DNA of 64,000 bases from Thalassospira lucentensis (GCF_001613805.1 NZ_LPVY01000011.1:147684-211683), one strand, 5' to 3'. Shown: positions 37,647-47,418, numbered from the stretch's first letter. Numbers and translations are program-made. The notes: generated by a model not told the origin, from the letters alone.

Positions 37647-38654
37647 ATGGGTGCTATCCGACTGGAAAAAGTCAAGAAAACCTTCGGGACACTGGATGTT
37701 ATTCCGGGTGTGGACCTTGACATTAATGATGGTGAATTCGTCGTCTTTGTCGGCCCGTCGGGCTGCGGCAAATCCACCCTTCTTCGCCTGATCGCCGGTC
37801 TTGAAGACGTTACCGACGGCAAGATCCTTATCAACGGGGTCGATGTCGCAAACGAGGCACCGGCCAAACGCGGCCTTTCGATGGTGTTTCAGTCCTATGC
37901 GCTTTACCCGCATATGACGGTCTATAACAACATCGCCTTTGGCCTGAAAATGGCTGGTGAAAGCAAGGCGGTCATCGATGAAAAGGTCCAGAACGCGGCC
38001 AAAATCCTGAACCTGACCGATTATCTGGAACGCCGCCCCGGCGCGCTTTCCGGTGGTCAGCGCCAGCGTGTCGCAATCGGTCGCGCGATTGTGCGCAACC
38101 CGGCCGCCTTCCTGTTTGATGAACCGCTCTCGAACCTTGATGCGGCCCTTCGCGTCAATATGCGCCTTGAAATCACCGGCCTTCATCAGGAACTGAAAAC
38201 CACGATGATCTATGTGACTCACGATCAGGTCGAAGCCATGACCATGGCCGACAAGATCGTCGTGTTGCAGGCAGGCCGTGTGGAACAGGTCGGCAAGCCG
38301 ATGGACCTTTATAACAATCCTGCCAACAAGTTTGTCGCGGGCTTCATCGGGTCACCGAAAATGAACTTCATCGGTGGCGATTACGCCAAAAAGCACGACT
38401 GCCACGAAATCGGCATTCGTCCCGAACATGTCGCGGTCAGCACCGAAAGCGGCGACCTTCCCGCAACCGTCAAGATTGCCGAACATCTTGGTGCCGAAAC
38501 CTATCTGCACGTCAATGCAGAGGGCTTTGGCCCGATGACAGTGCGCGCAACCGGCGAAGTCCCGCTGGGCGAGCATGACAAGATCTGGCTGACCCCGGAA
38601 CAGGACCGCATCCACCGCTTTGACGCGAACGGCATCGCACTGGGCAAGCTTTAA
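37647..38654 (+). CDS. smoK: Polyol ABC transporter ATP-binding protein (SmoK/UgpC-like)
   Basis: A 335-residue MalK-type ATPase: Walker [11 protein letters not shown]-loop [16 protein letters not shown], signature [16 protein letters not shown], Walker [16 protein letters not shown]-loop VTHDQVEAM, then a TOBE/OB regulatory domain from about residue 235 ([10 protein letters not shown]). It energises the two permeases upstream. Confidence 0.92.
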   Translation: MGAIRLEKVKKTFGTLDVIPGVDLDINDGEFVVFVGPSGCGKSTLLRLIAGLEDVTDGKILINGVDVANEAPAKRGLSMVFQSYALYPHMTVYNNIAFGLKMAGESKAVIDEKVQNAAKILNLTDYLERRPGALSGGQRQRVAIGRAIVRNPAAFLFDEPLSNLDAALRVNMRLEITGLHQELKTTMIYVTHDQVEAMTMADKIVVLQAGRVEQVGKPMDLYNNPANKFVAGFIGSPKMNFIGGDYAKKHDCHEIGIRPEHVAVSTESGDLPATVKIAEHLGAETYLHVNAEGFGPMTVRATGEVPLGEHDKIWLTPEQDRIHRFDANGIALGKL

Positions 38655-38731
38655 GATTTCCAAACAACCGGGCCGCATTGCCCCACACGCCATGCGGCCC
38701 CGCCTTACCACCACAAGAATGTGAGACCAAA

Positions 38732-39502
38732 ATGTACCTTAAGAAGTTCGATCTTACCGGACGCCGCGCCTATGTCACCGGGGGCGGTCGCGCAATTGGC
38801 CTGTCATGCTGCGAGGCACTGGCAGAAGCAGGCGCGCATGTCATTATCGGTGACATTAGCGAAGGTGTGGCCGAAGAAGGCCGTGATTACCTGAAATCAA
38901 AGGGTTACACCGCCGATATCGACATCATGGACGTCACCAACACCGATCAGGTCCGCACCAGTGCCGAAAAAATGGGCCGTGAAGGCGGCGTTGACATTCT
39001 GGTCAACAATGCCGGTATCGCCCGTTCGGAAACCCCGGCTGAAACCGTGACCGACGAACATTGGCTTAACGTCATTGACGTCAACCTGAACGGCACCTTC
39101 TGGTGCTGCCGCGAATTTGGCAAACAGATGCTGGCCAAGAAAAACGGCGTGATCGTCAATGTCGGCTCCATGTCGGGCTTCATCGTGAACAAGCCGCAGG
39201 AACAGGCCTATTACAACGCATCCAAGGCCGCCGTGCATCATCTGACCAAGTCTCTTGCCGCCGAGTGGGGCGGGCGTGGTGTTCGTGTCAATGCTGTTGC
39301 ACCGACCTATATCGCAACACCACTAAATGAATTCGTGAAATCCAAGCCGGACATGTATGACGCCTGGATCAACGGCACCCCGATGGCCCGCCTTGGCCTG
39401 ACCGAGGAAATCGGATCGGTCGTGCTGTTCCTGGCATCCGACGCGTCCAGCCTGATGACCGGCTCCATTGTCCTGGCTGATGGGGGTTATACCTGCTGGT
39501 AA
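38732..39502 (+). CDS. Short-chain polyol dehydrogenase (galactitol/sorbitol dehydrogenase-like SDR)
   Basis: A 256-residue classical SDR with the NAD-binding motif TGGGRAIGL, LVNNAGIARSE, catalytic Ser in VGSMSGFIVN and YYNASK (Tyr/Lys). The tail ADGGYTCW resembles that of Rhodobacter galactitol dehydrogenase, whose C-terminal residues bind Mg. ATG at 38732 gives MYLKKFDLTGRRAYVTGG, the normal SDR start. Last gene of the polyol operon: it probably oxidises the imported alditol to a ketose. No sugar kinase is linked. Confidence 0.8.
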   Translation: MYLKKFDLTGRRAYVTGGGRAIGLSCCEALAEAGAHVIIGDISEGVAEEGRDYLKSKGYTADIDIMDVTNTDQVRTSAEKMGREGGVDILVNNAGIARSETPAETVTDEHWLNVIDVNLNGTFWCCREFGKQMLAKKNGVIVNVGSMSGFIVNKPQEQAYYNASKAAVHHLTKSLAAEWGGRGVRVNAVAPTYIATPLNEFVKSKPDMYDAWINGTPMARLGLTEEIGSVVLFLASDASSLMTGSIVLADGGYTCW

Positions 39503-39567
39503 GGCACAGGTAAAACTGTTGATCGCATTGTCCTGAAGCTTCTGCGATCAGGTCAGGACCGTGGTGG

Positions 39568-39607
39568 AACGGGGCGTGGTTGTGGGACCTACGCCCCGTT
39601 CACCTTT
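39568..39607 (+). terminator. Terminator of the polyol operon
   Basis: AACGGGGCGT (39568-39577) pairs with ACGCCCCGTT (39591-39600) and is followed by CACCTTTTTA. Confidence 0.8.
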
Positions 39608-40831
39608 TTAGTCTTGATGCTGACCGGCCAGATACACAGAAAACGGATTGCACGGGACAACCACGACACCCGAAAGCCCCAAAAAACGCGCCAGTCGCGA
39701 CAGATGCACCATCAGATCGCCCGCAACGGTGGCCGCATCACATCCCTCTTCCAGATGCGCGCTCTGCACCCGAAGAACCCCTTCCTGCCGATCCGCTTTC
39801 AGATCAACACGCGCAACAAATTTCCCATCCTGCATGAACGGCAGAACGTAATAGCCATATTGCCGTTTTTCCGCCGGGACATAAATTTCGATCCGGTAAT
39901 TGAAACCGAAAATCCGTTCCACCCGGTCGCGTTCCCACATGATCGGATCAAACGGTACCATCAAGGCGGTTGGCTTCGCACGGCAGCGCGGATTGACATG
40001 CGGGCACAAATATCCCGGCTGTTTCCAGCCCTCGACATCCGCCTGCAACAAAGTGCCGTCTTCGACCATTTCGGCAACCCGTGCCTTGGCATCCTCTGTC
40101 GGCAGGCGGAAATATTTTCGAAGATCGGCTTCGGTCGCGATGCCCATCGCAGCAATCCCGTTGCGGATCAGGGCACGCTGGGCCTCTGCGCGCGGCATTG
40201 GCGGTTCAAGCGCCTCCGGCCCGATGATCCGTTCGGGCAGATCATAGACCCGCTCGAAACTGGTGCGCCGTTTGCGCGCCATCACCTGCCCGCTCCAGAA
40301 CAGGAATTCCATCGCGGTTTTGGTTTTCGACCATCCCCACCATTTCGAACTTGATGCGCCTTCCTGTTCCAGATCACTGGCGGCAAGTGCCCCTTCCCTT
40401 TCGATCCGATCCAGAATGCTGCGCACAAATTCAGGATGATCACGGATCATTTTGGCGATCTGCCCCCAGGTACCTTTGCCCTCGGCGGCATCCGCCATGC
40501 GCCAGCGATAAAGCCCGTAATCCTCGACCGGAATCATCGATGCCTCGTGGCCCCAATATTCAAACAATCGCCGCTGCCGGGCGTTGCCCCAGCTCAGCTG
40601 ATCAAGATCGGCCGGGTCATAAACGCCAAGCCGGGAAAAAACCGGCATGTAATGCGCGCGCGTCAGAACATTGACACTGTCGACCTGTAACATGCCAGTC
40701 TGGCGAATGGCTTTCATGATCCGGCGCTTGGTCACCGGGCGACTCTCGTCCTGATCAAACCCCTGCGCGGCAAGGGCCAGATTGCGCGCCTGTCGGGCGG
40801 ATACGGAAATCGCGGCTTTGTCGTTAATCAT
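39608..40831 (-). CDS. YcaQ-type DNA glycosylase / winged-helix DNA-binding domain protein
   Basis: A 407-residue protein of the HTH_42 family typified by E. coli YcaQ, which unhooks interstrand crosslinks. Signatures: ARNLALAAQGF, LQVDSVNVLTRAHYMPVFSRLG, RLFEYWGHEASMIP and LVPFDPIMWERDRV / QYGYYVLPFMQDGKFVARVDLK. The catalytic QxQ-type motif is represented here by LQVDSVN. It converges on the polyol operon. Confidence 0.85.
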   Translation of the reverse strand: MINDKAAISVSARQARNLALAAQGFDQDESRPVTKRRIMKAIRQTGMLQVDSVNVLTRAHYMPVFSRLGVYDPADLDQLSWGNARQRRLFEYWGHEASMIPVEDYGLYRWRMADAAEGKGTWGQIAKMIRDHPEFVRSILDRIEREGALAASDLEQEGASSSKWWGWSKTKTAMEFLFWSGQVMARKRRTSFERVYDLPERIIGPEALEPPMPRAEAQRALIRNGIAAMGIATEADLRKYFRLPTEDAKARVAEMVEDGTLLQADVEGWKQPGYLCPHVNPRCRAKPTALMVPFDPIMWERDRVERIFGFNYRIEIYVPAEKRQYGYYVLPFMQDGKFVARVDLKADRQEGVLRVQSAHLEEGCDAATVAGDLMVHLSRLARFLGLSGVVVVPCNPFSVYLAGQHQD

Positions 40832-40944
40832 GGTGGCCTTTGAAAAATCGCAAAGAAAAACAGTGTGATGGTATCATACACTCCTGACAATTATGTCAGT
40901 AGGTTGCAGGAACATTTCGGTGGGTCGGATCGTTTCCTATGGCC

Positions 40945-40975
40945 GGTTTCTATTCCCTGGGGTTTCTATTCCCTG
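40945..40975. repeat. Tandem 15-bp repeat upstream of the SLC13 permease
   Basis: GGTTTCTATTCCCTG occurs at 40945-40959 and again at 40961-40975, period 16. Confidence 0.8.
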
Positions 40976-41047
40976 TGGCATCTATGTTTCTGCCATCTTT
41001 GATCCTGACCATGTTTTCAACCCGATGAAGCAACCAGACAGGCATCC

Positions 41048-42976
41048 ATGGAACTCGAACAAATTCTGATCCTTGCCATTCTTGTCGGAACGGTCGTGAT
41101 GTTCCTGTGGGGCCGCTGGCGTCATGACATGGTTGCGATGGCATCCCTGCTATGTTGCGTGGTCGCCGGGCTGGTGCCGGTTGATGGGGCCTTTCAGGGT
41201 TTCGGTCATCCGGCGGTGATCACGGTTGCCTGTATCCTGATCCTGTCATCGGCACTTCAGCAATCAGGCGCGGTCGATAACCTGACCCGCATGGTTCTGC
41301 CGCAATCTGCCGGACCGGTCGTCACCATGGCCGCCCTCAGCCTGCTAGCGGCCATCCTGTCGGCCTTCATGAACAATGTCGGCGCGCTGGCCCTTCTGAT
41401 GCCCGTCGCCCTGCAAATCGCCGCCAAACAGAACCTGCCTCCGGGCAAAATCCTGATGCCGCTCGCCTTCGGATCGATTCTGGGCGGCATGACCACCCTG
41501 ATCGGGACCCCGCCCAACCTGATCGTCGCCGGTTTCCGCGCCGAGGCGGGCGAGGGCGGCTTTACGATGTTTGATTACACTCCGGTCGGGATTGTTGTTG
41601 CCGCCGCCGGTCTGATTTTCGTCATGGTGTTTGGCCGCTGGCTTGTTCCCACCCGCGAACGCGCCGGGGCAGAGGGCTTTGAAACCGGCTCCTACCTGAC
41701 CGAGGCACGCATTGCCGCGGGCAGCAAGGCAATCGGCATGATGCTGCGCGATGTGAACCGCGAACTTGAAAAAGGCGACGCGCAGGTCATCGGGCTGATC
41801 CGCAATGAAAAACGCATTCCCGCCCCCAACCCATACCGCGAACTGCATGAAAACGACATCCTGATCATCGAAGCCGACCCCGAAGCACTTGCCGTCGCTC
41901 TTTCCGCCCTTGATCTGAAACTCGAAGAAGAATTACGCGACCTCGAAGCGCAGGAAAAAGAAGCTAAACAGCTCGAAAAAGCCGAAAAATCGGATGAAAA
42001 GGCCGATTCTGACGCAAAATCTGCAGCCACAGCGTCTTCAAAGACCGAAAAACGTGCCAAAACACCCGAAACAGATGCGGAAAACCCGGATAACAGCCGC
42101 CGTGCCGCGATCCAGTCCGATGATATCGCTTTGATGGAACTGGCGATTTTGCCGAACTCCGGCTTTATCGGCAGATCGGCAACCGACATCAATCTGCGCA
42201 CCCGTTATGGCGTGAACCTGCTAGCCGTATCGCGACAGGGTCAACGCTCCATGGCGCGCCTTCGCACCATGTCGATGAAGGCCGGTGACGTCCTTCTGAT
42301 GCAGGGACCACCCGCCGCCATTCAGGATTTCGCATCACGTCTTGGCTGTGTGCCGCTTGCCCAACGTTCGCTACGCATCCCGGATAATGCTCAGGCGCTC
42401 AAGGCATCGGCCATCATGGCTGCCGCCATCGGGGCTGCGGCATTCGGCGTCATGCCGGCCGCGGTTGCCTTTGCCATCGGGGTTCTGCTCGCCATGGTGA
42501 CCCGCGTCGTCGCCCCGCGCAATGTCTATGACGCGGTTGACTGGCCGGTGATTGTCCTGCTCGCTGCCCTGATCCCGGTAGCAACCGCGATGGAAACCAC
42601 CGGCACGGCCGACCTTCTCGCCCGCTTCCTGTTAAACTGGGTCGCACAGGGGAATGCCATCATAGCACTTGGCCTGATCCTGATCATCACCATGACGCTG
42701 TCGGATTTCATGAACAATGCCGCCACCGCGGCCGTCATGTGCCCTATTGCGATTGGCAGTGCCGGCCATCTGGACGTCAATCCCGACGCCTTCCTGATGG
42801 CGGTCGCCATCGGAGCCTCCTGCGCCTTCCTGACCCCGATTGGCCATCAGAACAACACGCTGATCCTTGGCCCCGGCGGCTTCCGCTTTGGCGATTACTG
42901 GCGGCTCGGACTACCGATTGAAATCATTGTCGTCGCTGTTGGGGTACCGATGTTGCTTTGGGTTTGGCCTCTGTAA
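41048..42976 (+). CDS. SLC13/DASS-family permease with two RCK_C (TrkA-C) domains
   Basis: A 642-residue ion-coupled anion transporter with about 10-12 helices in two blocks. Family markers are FMNNVGALALLMPVALQIA and FMNNAATAAVMCPIAI, the twin hairpins, and GGMTTLIGTPPNLIVAGF / TPIGHQNNTLILGPGGF. Between the halves are two TrkA-C domains (about 215-290 and 360-435) separated by an unusually acidic/Lys-rich spacer of about 65 residues. Substrate may be sulfate, dicarboxylate or another anion. Followed by a shared terminator. Confidence 0.85.
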   Translation: MELEQILILAILVGTVVMFLWGRWRHDMVAMASLLCCVVAGLVPVDGAFQGFGHPAVITVACILILSSALQQSGAVDNLTRMVLPQSAGPVVTMAALSLLAAILSAFMNNVGALALLMPVALQIAAKQNLPPGKILMPLAFGSILGGMTTLIGTPPNLIVAGFRAEAGEGGFTMFDYTPVGIVVAAAGLIFVMVFGRWLVPTRERAGAEGFETGSYLTEARIAAGSKAIGMMLRDVNRELEKGDAQVIGLIRNEKRIPAPNPYRELHENDILIIEADPEALAVALSALDLKLEEELRDLEAQEKEAKQLEKAEKSDEKADSDAKSAATASSKTEKRAKTPETDAENPDNSRRAAIQSDDIALMELAILPNSGFIGRSATDINLRTRYGVNLLAVSRQGQRSMARLRTMSMKAGDVLLMQGPPAAIQDFASRLGCVPLAQRSLRIPDNAQALKASAIMAAAIGAAAFGVMPAAVAFAIGVLLAMVTRVVAPRNVYDAVDWPVIVLLAALIPVATAMETTGTADLLARFLLNWVAQGNAIIALGLILIITMTLSDFMNNAATAAVMCPIAIGSAGHLDVNPDAFLMAVAIGASCAFLTPIGHQNNTLILGPGGFRFGDYWRLGLPIEIIVVAVGVPMLLWVWPL

Positions 42977-42978
42977 CG

Positions 42979-43008
42979 AAAAAGGGCAGCTTTGGGCTGC
43001 CCTTTTTT
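42979..43008. terminator. Bidirectional terminator between SLC13 permease and folD
   Basis: AAAAAGGGCAGC, short loop, GCTGCCCTTTTTT: perfect stem of 12 pairs with A and T tracts on both sides, between convergent genes. Confidence 0.92.
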
Positions 43009-43027
43009 AATTCAATTGCATGACATC

Positions 43028-43927
43028 TTAGCTATCAAAACCAAGGTTCGGTACCGCAAGGCCATTGGCGCGACACGCCGAAATCAGGGTGTTGTTCAAC
43101 AGACAGGCAATCGTCATCGGGCCGACACCGCCCGGAACCGGGGTAATCGCACCGGCGATTTTCGATGCAGTTTCAAATTCGACATCACCGACAAGTTTCA
43201 TCTTGCCCTCGGCCCCTTCAACGCGGTTGATGCCAACATCAATCACGGTGGCACCCGGTGCAATCCAGTCGCCCTTGATCATGTTCGGGCGGCCGACCGC
43301 GGCAACGACGATATCGGCACGGCGGACTTCTTCGGGCAGGTCACGGGTGCGCGAATGCGCGATGGTCACCGTACAGCTTTCCTTCAGAAGCAACTGCGCC
43401 ATCGGCTTGCCAACGATGTTGGACCGGCCGACAACCACCGCCCGCATCCCCGAAAGATCACCTAGGGTATCTTTGAGCAGCATCAGGCAGCCATAAGGCG
43501 TGCAGGGTGCAAATCCCTCGCCCCCGGTTGCCAGTGCACCGGCATTGACGACATGAAAACCGTCAACATCCTTGGCCGGATCGATGGCCGCAAGGATCGC
43601 CTGATCGTCGATATGTTTGGGCACCGGCAACTGGCACAGGATGCCATGAACCTTGGGATCGGCATTCAGCTTTGCGATCAGCGCCAGAAGCTCTTCCTGC
43701 GACGTATCGGCGGAAAGCTTGTGCTCATACGAATTCATGCCGCATTCGATGGTCTGCTTGCCCTTGTTGCGGACATAGACCTGGCTTGCCGGGTCTTCAC
43801 CGACAAGAATAACCGCAAGGCCCGGCGTGACGCCGTGCGCATCTTTAAGCTTGGCCACTTCTGCTGCGATATCGCCGCGCAATTTGGCCGCGAATGCTTT
43901 GCCGTCGATGATTTTTGCGTCGCTCAT
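43028..43927 (-). CDS. folD: Methylenetetrahydrofolate dehydrogenase/cyclohydrolase FolD
   Basis: A 299-residue bifunctional enzyme interconverting methylene-, methenyl- and formyl-tetrahydrofolate. Markers: [16 protein letters not shown] with the catalytic Lys, [31 protein letters not shown], and C-terminal [19 protein letters not shown]. Its ATG overlaps the stop of the upstream DUF167 gene by four bases. Confidence 0.96.
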   Translation of the reverse strand: MSDAKIIDGKAFAAKLRGDIAAEVAKLKDAHGVTPGLAVILVGEDPASQVYVRNKGKQTIECGMNSYEHKLSADTSQEELLALIAKLNADPKVHGILCQLPVPKHIDDQAILAAIDPAKDVDGFHVVNAGALATGGEGFAPCTPYGCLMLLKDTLGDLSGMRAVVVGRSNIVGKPMAQLLLKESCTVTIAHSRTRDLPEEVRRADIVVAAVGRPNMIKGDWIAPGATVIDVGINRVEGAEGKMKLVGDVEFETASKIAGAITPVPGGVGPMTIACLLNNTLISACRANGLAVPNLGFDS

Positions 43928-44256
43928 ATGTCTTGTCCGCCCGTCAGTTCATGAAGTTGCGCGATGAGTGCGTCCGGATCGCCTGAAATTTCCAGAACCT
44001 TGTTGCGGTCCGTATGCCCGGCAACAATTTCGACTGACGATTTAGGCCATTTGGCCGTTTTTGCCAAAAGCTTTATCAGGGCGATGTTCGCCTTGCCATT
44101 TTCGGGCACGGCCGTAACCATTGCCCTGATCTGCTGCTGCCCGTTGCCATCAACGCCCACCCCGGCAATCGCATTTCGCGAAGCCTTTGGTGTCAGGCGC
44201 AAAAACAGCCGGATACCCGATCCATTCGCCAGCGTCTCGCAGAACGGTTTTTCCAT
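43924..44256 (-). CDS. DUF167 (YggU) family protein
   Basis: A 110-residue protein with the DUF167 core [15 protein letters not shown] ... [21 protein letters not shown] ... [17 protein letters not shown]. The role is unknown; the gene is commonly found beside yggT. It starts nine bases after yggT and overlaps folD by ATGA. Confidence 0.88.
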   Translation of the reverse strand: MEKPFCETLANGSGIRLFLRLTPKASRNAIAGVGVDGNGQQQIRAMVTAVPENGKANIALIKLLAKTAKWPKSSVEIVAGHTDRNKVLEISGDPDALIAQLHELTGGQDI

Positions 44257-44265
44257 CCCGCCGGT

Positions 44266-44562
44266 TTAGTAACCCATCACGGCTGCGCGCACGTCTGTCT
44301 GAATCAGCATGTTGGCGAATTGCAGGATCAGGATCAGGATGATCGGCGAAATATCAATGCCACCCAGATTCGGAATGATCCGGCGGATCGGTCGCAATGC
44401 CGGTTCGGTAATCCGGTACAGGAAATCGCCAACCATATAAACGAACCGGTTGCTGGAATTGATCACGTCAAATGCCACAAGCCATGAAAGGATTGCCGAA
44501 GCAATCAGCATGAAAATGTAGATACCAATAACGGTGTCAATAAGCCAAAAAATCGCCAGCAT
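44266..44562 (-). CDS. YggT family membrane protein
   Basis: A 98-residue protein with two hydrophobic segments ([16 protein letters not shown] and [17 protein letters not shown]) and the central [23 protein letters not shown], diagnostic for YggT. The ATG at 44562 follows GAGAAGGAG; the longer frame to 44658 encodes no membrane-type sequence. It is related to factors for osmotic tolerance and Z-ring/membrane organisation in other bacteria. Confidence 0.9.
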   Translation of the reverse strand: MLAIFWLIDTVIGIYIFMLIASAILSWLVAFDVINSSNRFVYMVGDFLYRITEPALRPIRRIIPNLGGIDISPIILILILQFANMLIQTDVRAAVMGY

Positions 44563-44887
44563 CGCCGCTCCTTCTCGCAGTCGGTCCAGATCGGGCCGAT
44601 CTGATCGGAATTGTGTTAACACGCTGCAAAACCTAGTCGGCCTTGGCCTCGGGCGCAAGCACAGAGCGCCTAATTTGCGATGCTTTAATCAAGTTTTCCA
44701 CATGATGTGACTTGCTTCACCAGACATCGCGCAGTTTTGGCTCCATCATTTCGCAAAAATGATCGGGCAAAGCCACCTTTCGACAGTTTCTGTCAGGAGA
44801 AATGTCAGGATAAAGTCATCAGGCTTGCCAGGTCCACCGATCCCATCCAAAAATGCGCAGCCATCAAACGACAAAGAAGGATCGATC

Positions 44888-45484
44888 ATGTCGGCGAACA
44901 CGCTCCCCCGTTGTAAATGGGCCGAAACCCATCTCGACAAGCCGTTTTACGTCGACTACCACGATCAGGAATGGGGCGTTCCGGTCCATGATGACCGGCA
45001 TTTTTTCGAAATGCTGATCCTCGAAGGTGCGCAGGCGGGTTTAAGCTGGCTGACGATCCTTGCGCGGCGCGACACCTATCACGCGGCTTACGATAATTTC
45101 GATGTCCAGAAGATCGCGAAATATGACGAAGCCAAACAACAATCGCTTTTGGCCGATCCGGGCATCATCCGCAACCGGGCCAAGGTCGCGGCAAGCATCC
45201 TTAATGCCAACGCCTTCATCGAAATCCAGAAGGAATTTGGCAGTTTTGATGCCTATATCTGGGATTTCATCGGCGGCAAACCGGTCATCAACCACTGGAA
45301 GGCCATGTCCGACGTGCCCATATCCACCGCACTTAGCGATGCCCTGTCCAAGGACCTCAAAAAACGCGGCATGAAGTTCGTCGGCACCACGATCATGTAT
45401 TCCTTCATGCAGGCCACCGGCCTTGTGATGGACCACACCACCGATTGTCACTGCTACGCGGCCCTTTCGGGTAAATCGGCTTAG
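44888..45484 (+). CDS. tag: DNA-3-methyladenine glycosylase I
   Basis: A 198-residue base-excision repair enzyme removing 3-methyladenine. The zinc-binding set is visible: Cys of LPRCKWAE and His of VDYHDQEWG at the N-terminus and MDHTTDCHCY at the C-terminus. Other markers are FFEMLILEGAQAGLSW and FIGGKPVINHW. The ATG at 44888 follows GAAGGATCG; the 43-residue upstream extension is not family-like. It converges on a LacI gene with overlapping stop codons. Confidence 0.95.
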   Translation: MSANTLPRCKWAETHLDKPFYVDYHDQEWGVPVHDDRHFFEMLILEGAQAGLSWLTILARRDTYHAAYDNFDVQKIAKYDEAKQQSLLADPGIIRNRAKVAASILNANAFIEIQKEFGSFDAYIWDFIGGKPVINHWKAMSDVPISTALSDALSKDLKKRGMKFVGTTIMYSFMQATGLVMDHTTDCHCYAALSGKSA

Positions 45485-46521
45485 GCCGTCGATCCGCGGA
45501 CAAGCAGGCTGGTTTCAAGAACGCGGTTGTCGCTTTCCGCCTCGCCAAGCGCCATTTCGGCCGCCAGCCGCCCTTTTTCAACAGAATCCTGTCGGATGCT
45601 CGATAATGGCGGGTCGGTGCGTTCGCCCTCCGCAATACCATCAAAGCCGATGACCTTAAGATCATCGGGGACTTTGCGGCCACTTGCGCGCGCGCCATCA
45701 AGTGCACCGATGGCAATCACATCGGACATCGCCAGAATACCGTCGATTTCCGGGTGATCACGCAACATGGTTTCGACCATTTCTGCACTGTGCGATGACA
45801 TGTTTTCGCATTCGATATGAACGATATCCTCAATCGCGATCCCGGCCTTCTTAAGGGCCGCGTGATACCCGCCAAGCCGTTCACGCACCACACGGTGGCT
45901 GACTGCACCGCGGCGTTTGGCGTTCATCGGGCCGAAATTTTCCGCCTTATTGGCCTGCAGGGACAGGATGGCAAACCTGCGCGCTCCGCAATCAATCAAA
46001 TGCTGGGCCGCCATTTGCGCCCCGGCAAAATCATCAAGCACCACGGTGCCCGCCGCCCCGGCGATATCGGTATCAATGCAGACCAGTGGCTGGTTGCGGC
46101 GCTGAATGGCGGAAATGATGTCGTTATCGTCGGAATAGCAATGCACCAAAAAGGCATCGACGGCGGCATTGTTGATCGCGGTAATCGCCTGTTCGGGATT
46201 TTCGGCGGAAATGATCATCATATTGACTGCCTGCCGGGCACATTCCCGCCCGACACCGCGCAGAAGCTCAATCGCCACCGGGTCGCTGAAGGCATATTCA
46301 AGGTTATCGGGAAACACCACGCCAAGCGCCCCGGCCTTGCCGGTGCGGAGCATCCGCGCCATCACATGCGGCCCGCGATAGCCAAGCTCCCTGGCAACTT
46401 CCAGAATGCGTTCCCGGACTTCCTTGCGAACCAAATCAGGCTTGCCAAAGGCATTTGATGCCGTGCCCTGCGATACCCCGGCCGCCTTGGCCACATCCAG
46501 AAGACGTACCCGTTTTGCCAT
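45481..46521 (-). CDS. LacI-family transcription regulator
   Basis: A 346-residue regulator with the LacI HTH at residues 2-50 (VRLLDVAKAAGVSQGTASNA and hinge-like LGYRGPHVMARMLRTGKAG) and a periplasmic-binding-like effector domain ending in RQDSVEKGRLAAEMAL. The effector is unknown. Two palindromes of LacI type lie in its upstream region. Its stop overlaps that of tag by three to four bases. No sugar transporter is adjacent. Confidence 0.9.
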   Translation of the reverse strand: MAKRVRLLDVAKAAGVSQGTASNAFGKPDLVRKEVRERILEVARELGYRGPHVMARMLRTGKAGALGVVFPDNLEYAFSDPVAIELLRGVGRECARQAVNMMIISAENPEQAITAINNAAVDAFLVHCYSDDNDIISAIQRRNQPLVCIDTDIAGAAGTVVLDDFAGAQMAAQHLIDCGARRFAILSLQANKAENFGPMNAKRRGAVSHRVVRERLGGYHAALKKAGIAIEDIVHIECENMSSHSAEMVETMLRDHPEIDGILAMSDVIAIGALDGARASGRKVPDDLKVIGFDGIAEGERTDPPLSSIRQDSVEKGRLAAEMALGEAESDNRVLETSLLVRGSTA

Positions 46522-46587
46522 CCTTGCGATGTCTCCCCTTTATTCACCCCGGCTTGCGGATCAACCGGTCATCCCGTGACATTTTTT

Positions 46588-46599
46588 TGAATCGGTTCA
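46588..46599. promoter_or_regulatory. LacI-type operator, imperfect copy
   Basis: TGAATCGGTTCA, a 12-bp palindrome with one mismatched position, 67 bases upstream of the LacI start codon. Confidence 0.7.
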
Positions 46600-46645
46600 T
46601 CCCGATATTGACAGAACCCCTTCTGAACCGCCACACTGCATTCAT

Positions 46646-46657
46646 TGAATCGATTCA
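46646..46657. promoter_or_regulatory. LacI-type operator, perfect copy
   Basis: TGAATCGATTCA, a perfect palindrome 58 bases from the first copy (centre to centre). Confidence 0.75.
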
Positions 46658-46751
46658 TTCTTGCACGCACCGATTGCACAACAGCCTATGCGTTTGTCCG
46701 TTTGCACCCTGGTGTTGACGGTTTTCCCGGCAATCTCGAATTGCTGACTTC

Positions 46752-46779
46752 AAGCCGCCCTGACCGGGGCGGCTTTTTT
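46752..46779 (+). terminator. Terminator-like hairpin in the LacI upstream region
   Basis: AAGCCGCCC (46752-46760) pairs with GGGCGGCTT (46767-46775), followed by TTTTC. In the plus direction no annotated gene precedes it; on the minus strand no T tract follows the stem and the AlkB-like gene ends 20 bases to the right, so that gene is the less likely client. Confidence 0.7.
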
Positions 46780-46794
46780 CACAGCCCCCCGAAC

Positions 46795-47418
46795 TCATCG
46801 ACCGCGCACCTTGTTTTCCGGCGCGGTATGACGGAATGTCAGATTAATCCGCGGTCCGATCTGGCGCGCGGTTTTGGGGATCTGATGTAACCAGTGATGC
46901 TGTGTCGCGCCCCGCATGATCAGCAACGAATTATGCGGCAGATCGACACTGACCCGATCCCCGGTTTTCTTGTGCCGGAAATGGAACCGCCGTTCCTCGC
47001 CAAATGACAGGCTGGCAATCACCGGATTTTCGCCCAGCACATCCTCGTCATCGGCATGCCACGAAACACTGTCGCGCCCGTCGCGATAATGGTTCAGAAG
47101 AACCGTGTTAAACGAGGCACCGGATTTTTCTTCCGCCAGCTCGCGAAGTGGGGCGACGATTTTCGGAAATGGCGATGCCGGGTGATAAACACCGCTATAA
47201 CGATAGGCCACATCGCCATACCATGCCGTCAATCGCGGCACGGCAATCTCGCGCCCCATCAGCCTGGCAATTTCCTGCTGCCAGACAATACCGCTTAACA
47301 GCCGTTCAAACGCGCGATCCGCATCACTTGCCGCCATGACCTCACGCAGCAGCAATGCCTCCCCGTCAAAGGGCAGCAGATTGTGTGGTGGTTCATTGGC
47401 AAACAGATCGCCCGTCAT
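46795..47418 (-). CDS. AlkB-like 2-oxoglutarate/Fe(II) dioxygenase
   Basis: A 207-residue protein of the AlkB fold. The iron motif HxD is in SWHADDED, a distal His is in HHWLHQIP, and the 2-oxoglutarate Arg region is GPRINLTFRH. NTVLLNHYRDGRDSVSWHAD is typical of ALKBH2/3-like repair enzymes that remove 1-methyladenine and 3-methylcytosine. It sits near tag, another alkylation-repair gene, but separated by the LacI gene. Confidence 0.88.
   Translation of the reverse strand: MTGDLFANEPPHNLLPFDGEALLLREVMAASDADRAFERLLSGIVWQQEIARLMGREIAVPRLTAWYGDVAYRYSGVYHPASPFPKIVAPLRELAEEKSGASFNTVLLNHYRDGRDSVSWHADDEDVLGENPVIASLSFGEERRFHFRHKKTGDRVSVDLPHNSLLIMRGATQHHWLHQIPKTARQIGPRINLTFRHTAPENKVRGR

Noticed and set aside
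40945..40975. CRISPR-like repeat
   Set aside because: Only two copies of 15 bases with a one-base gap; a simple tandem duplication.
41930..42080. Frameshift or gene fusion in the SLC13 permease
   Set aside because: The frame is continuous and both membrane halves and both RCK_C domains are intact; only the spacer is unusual.
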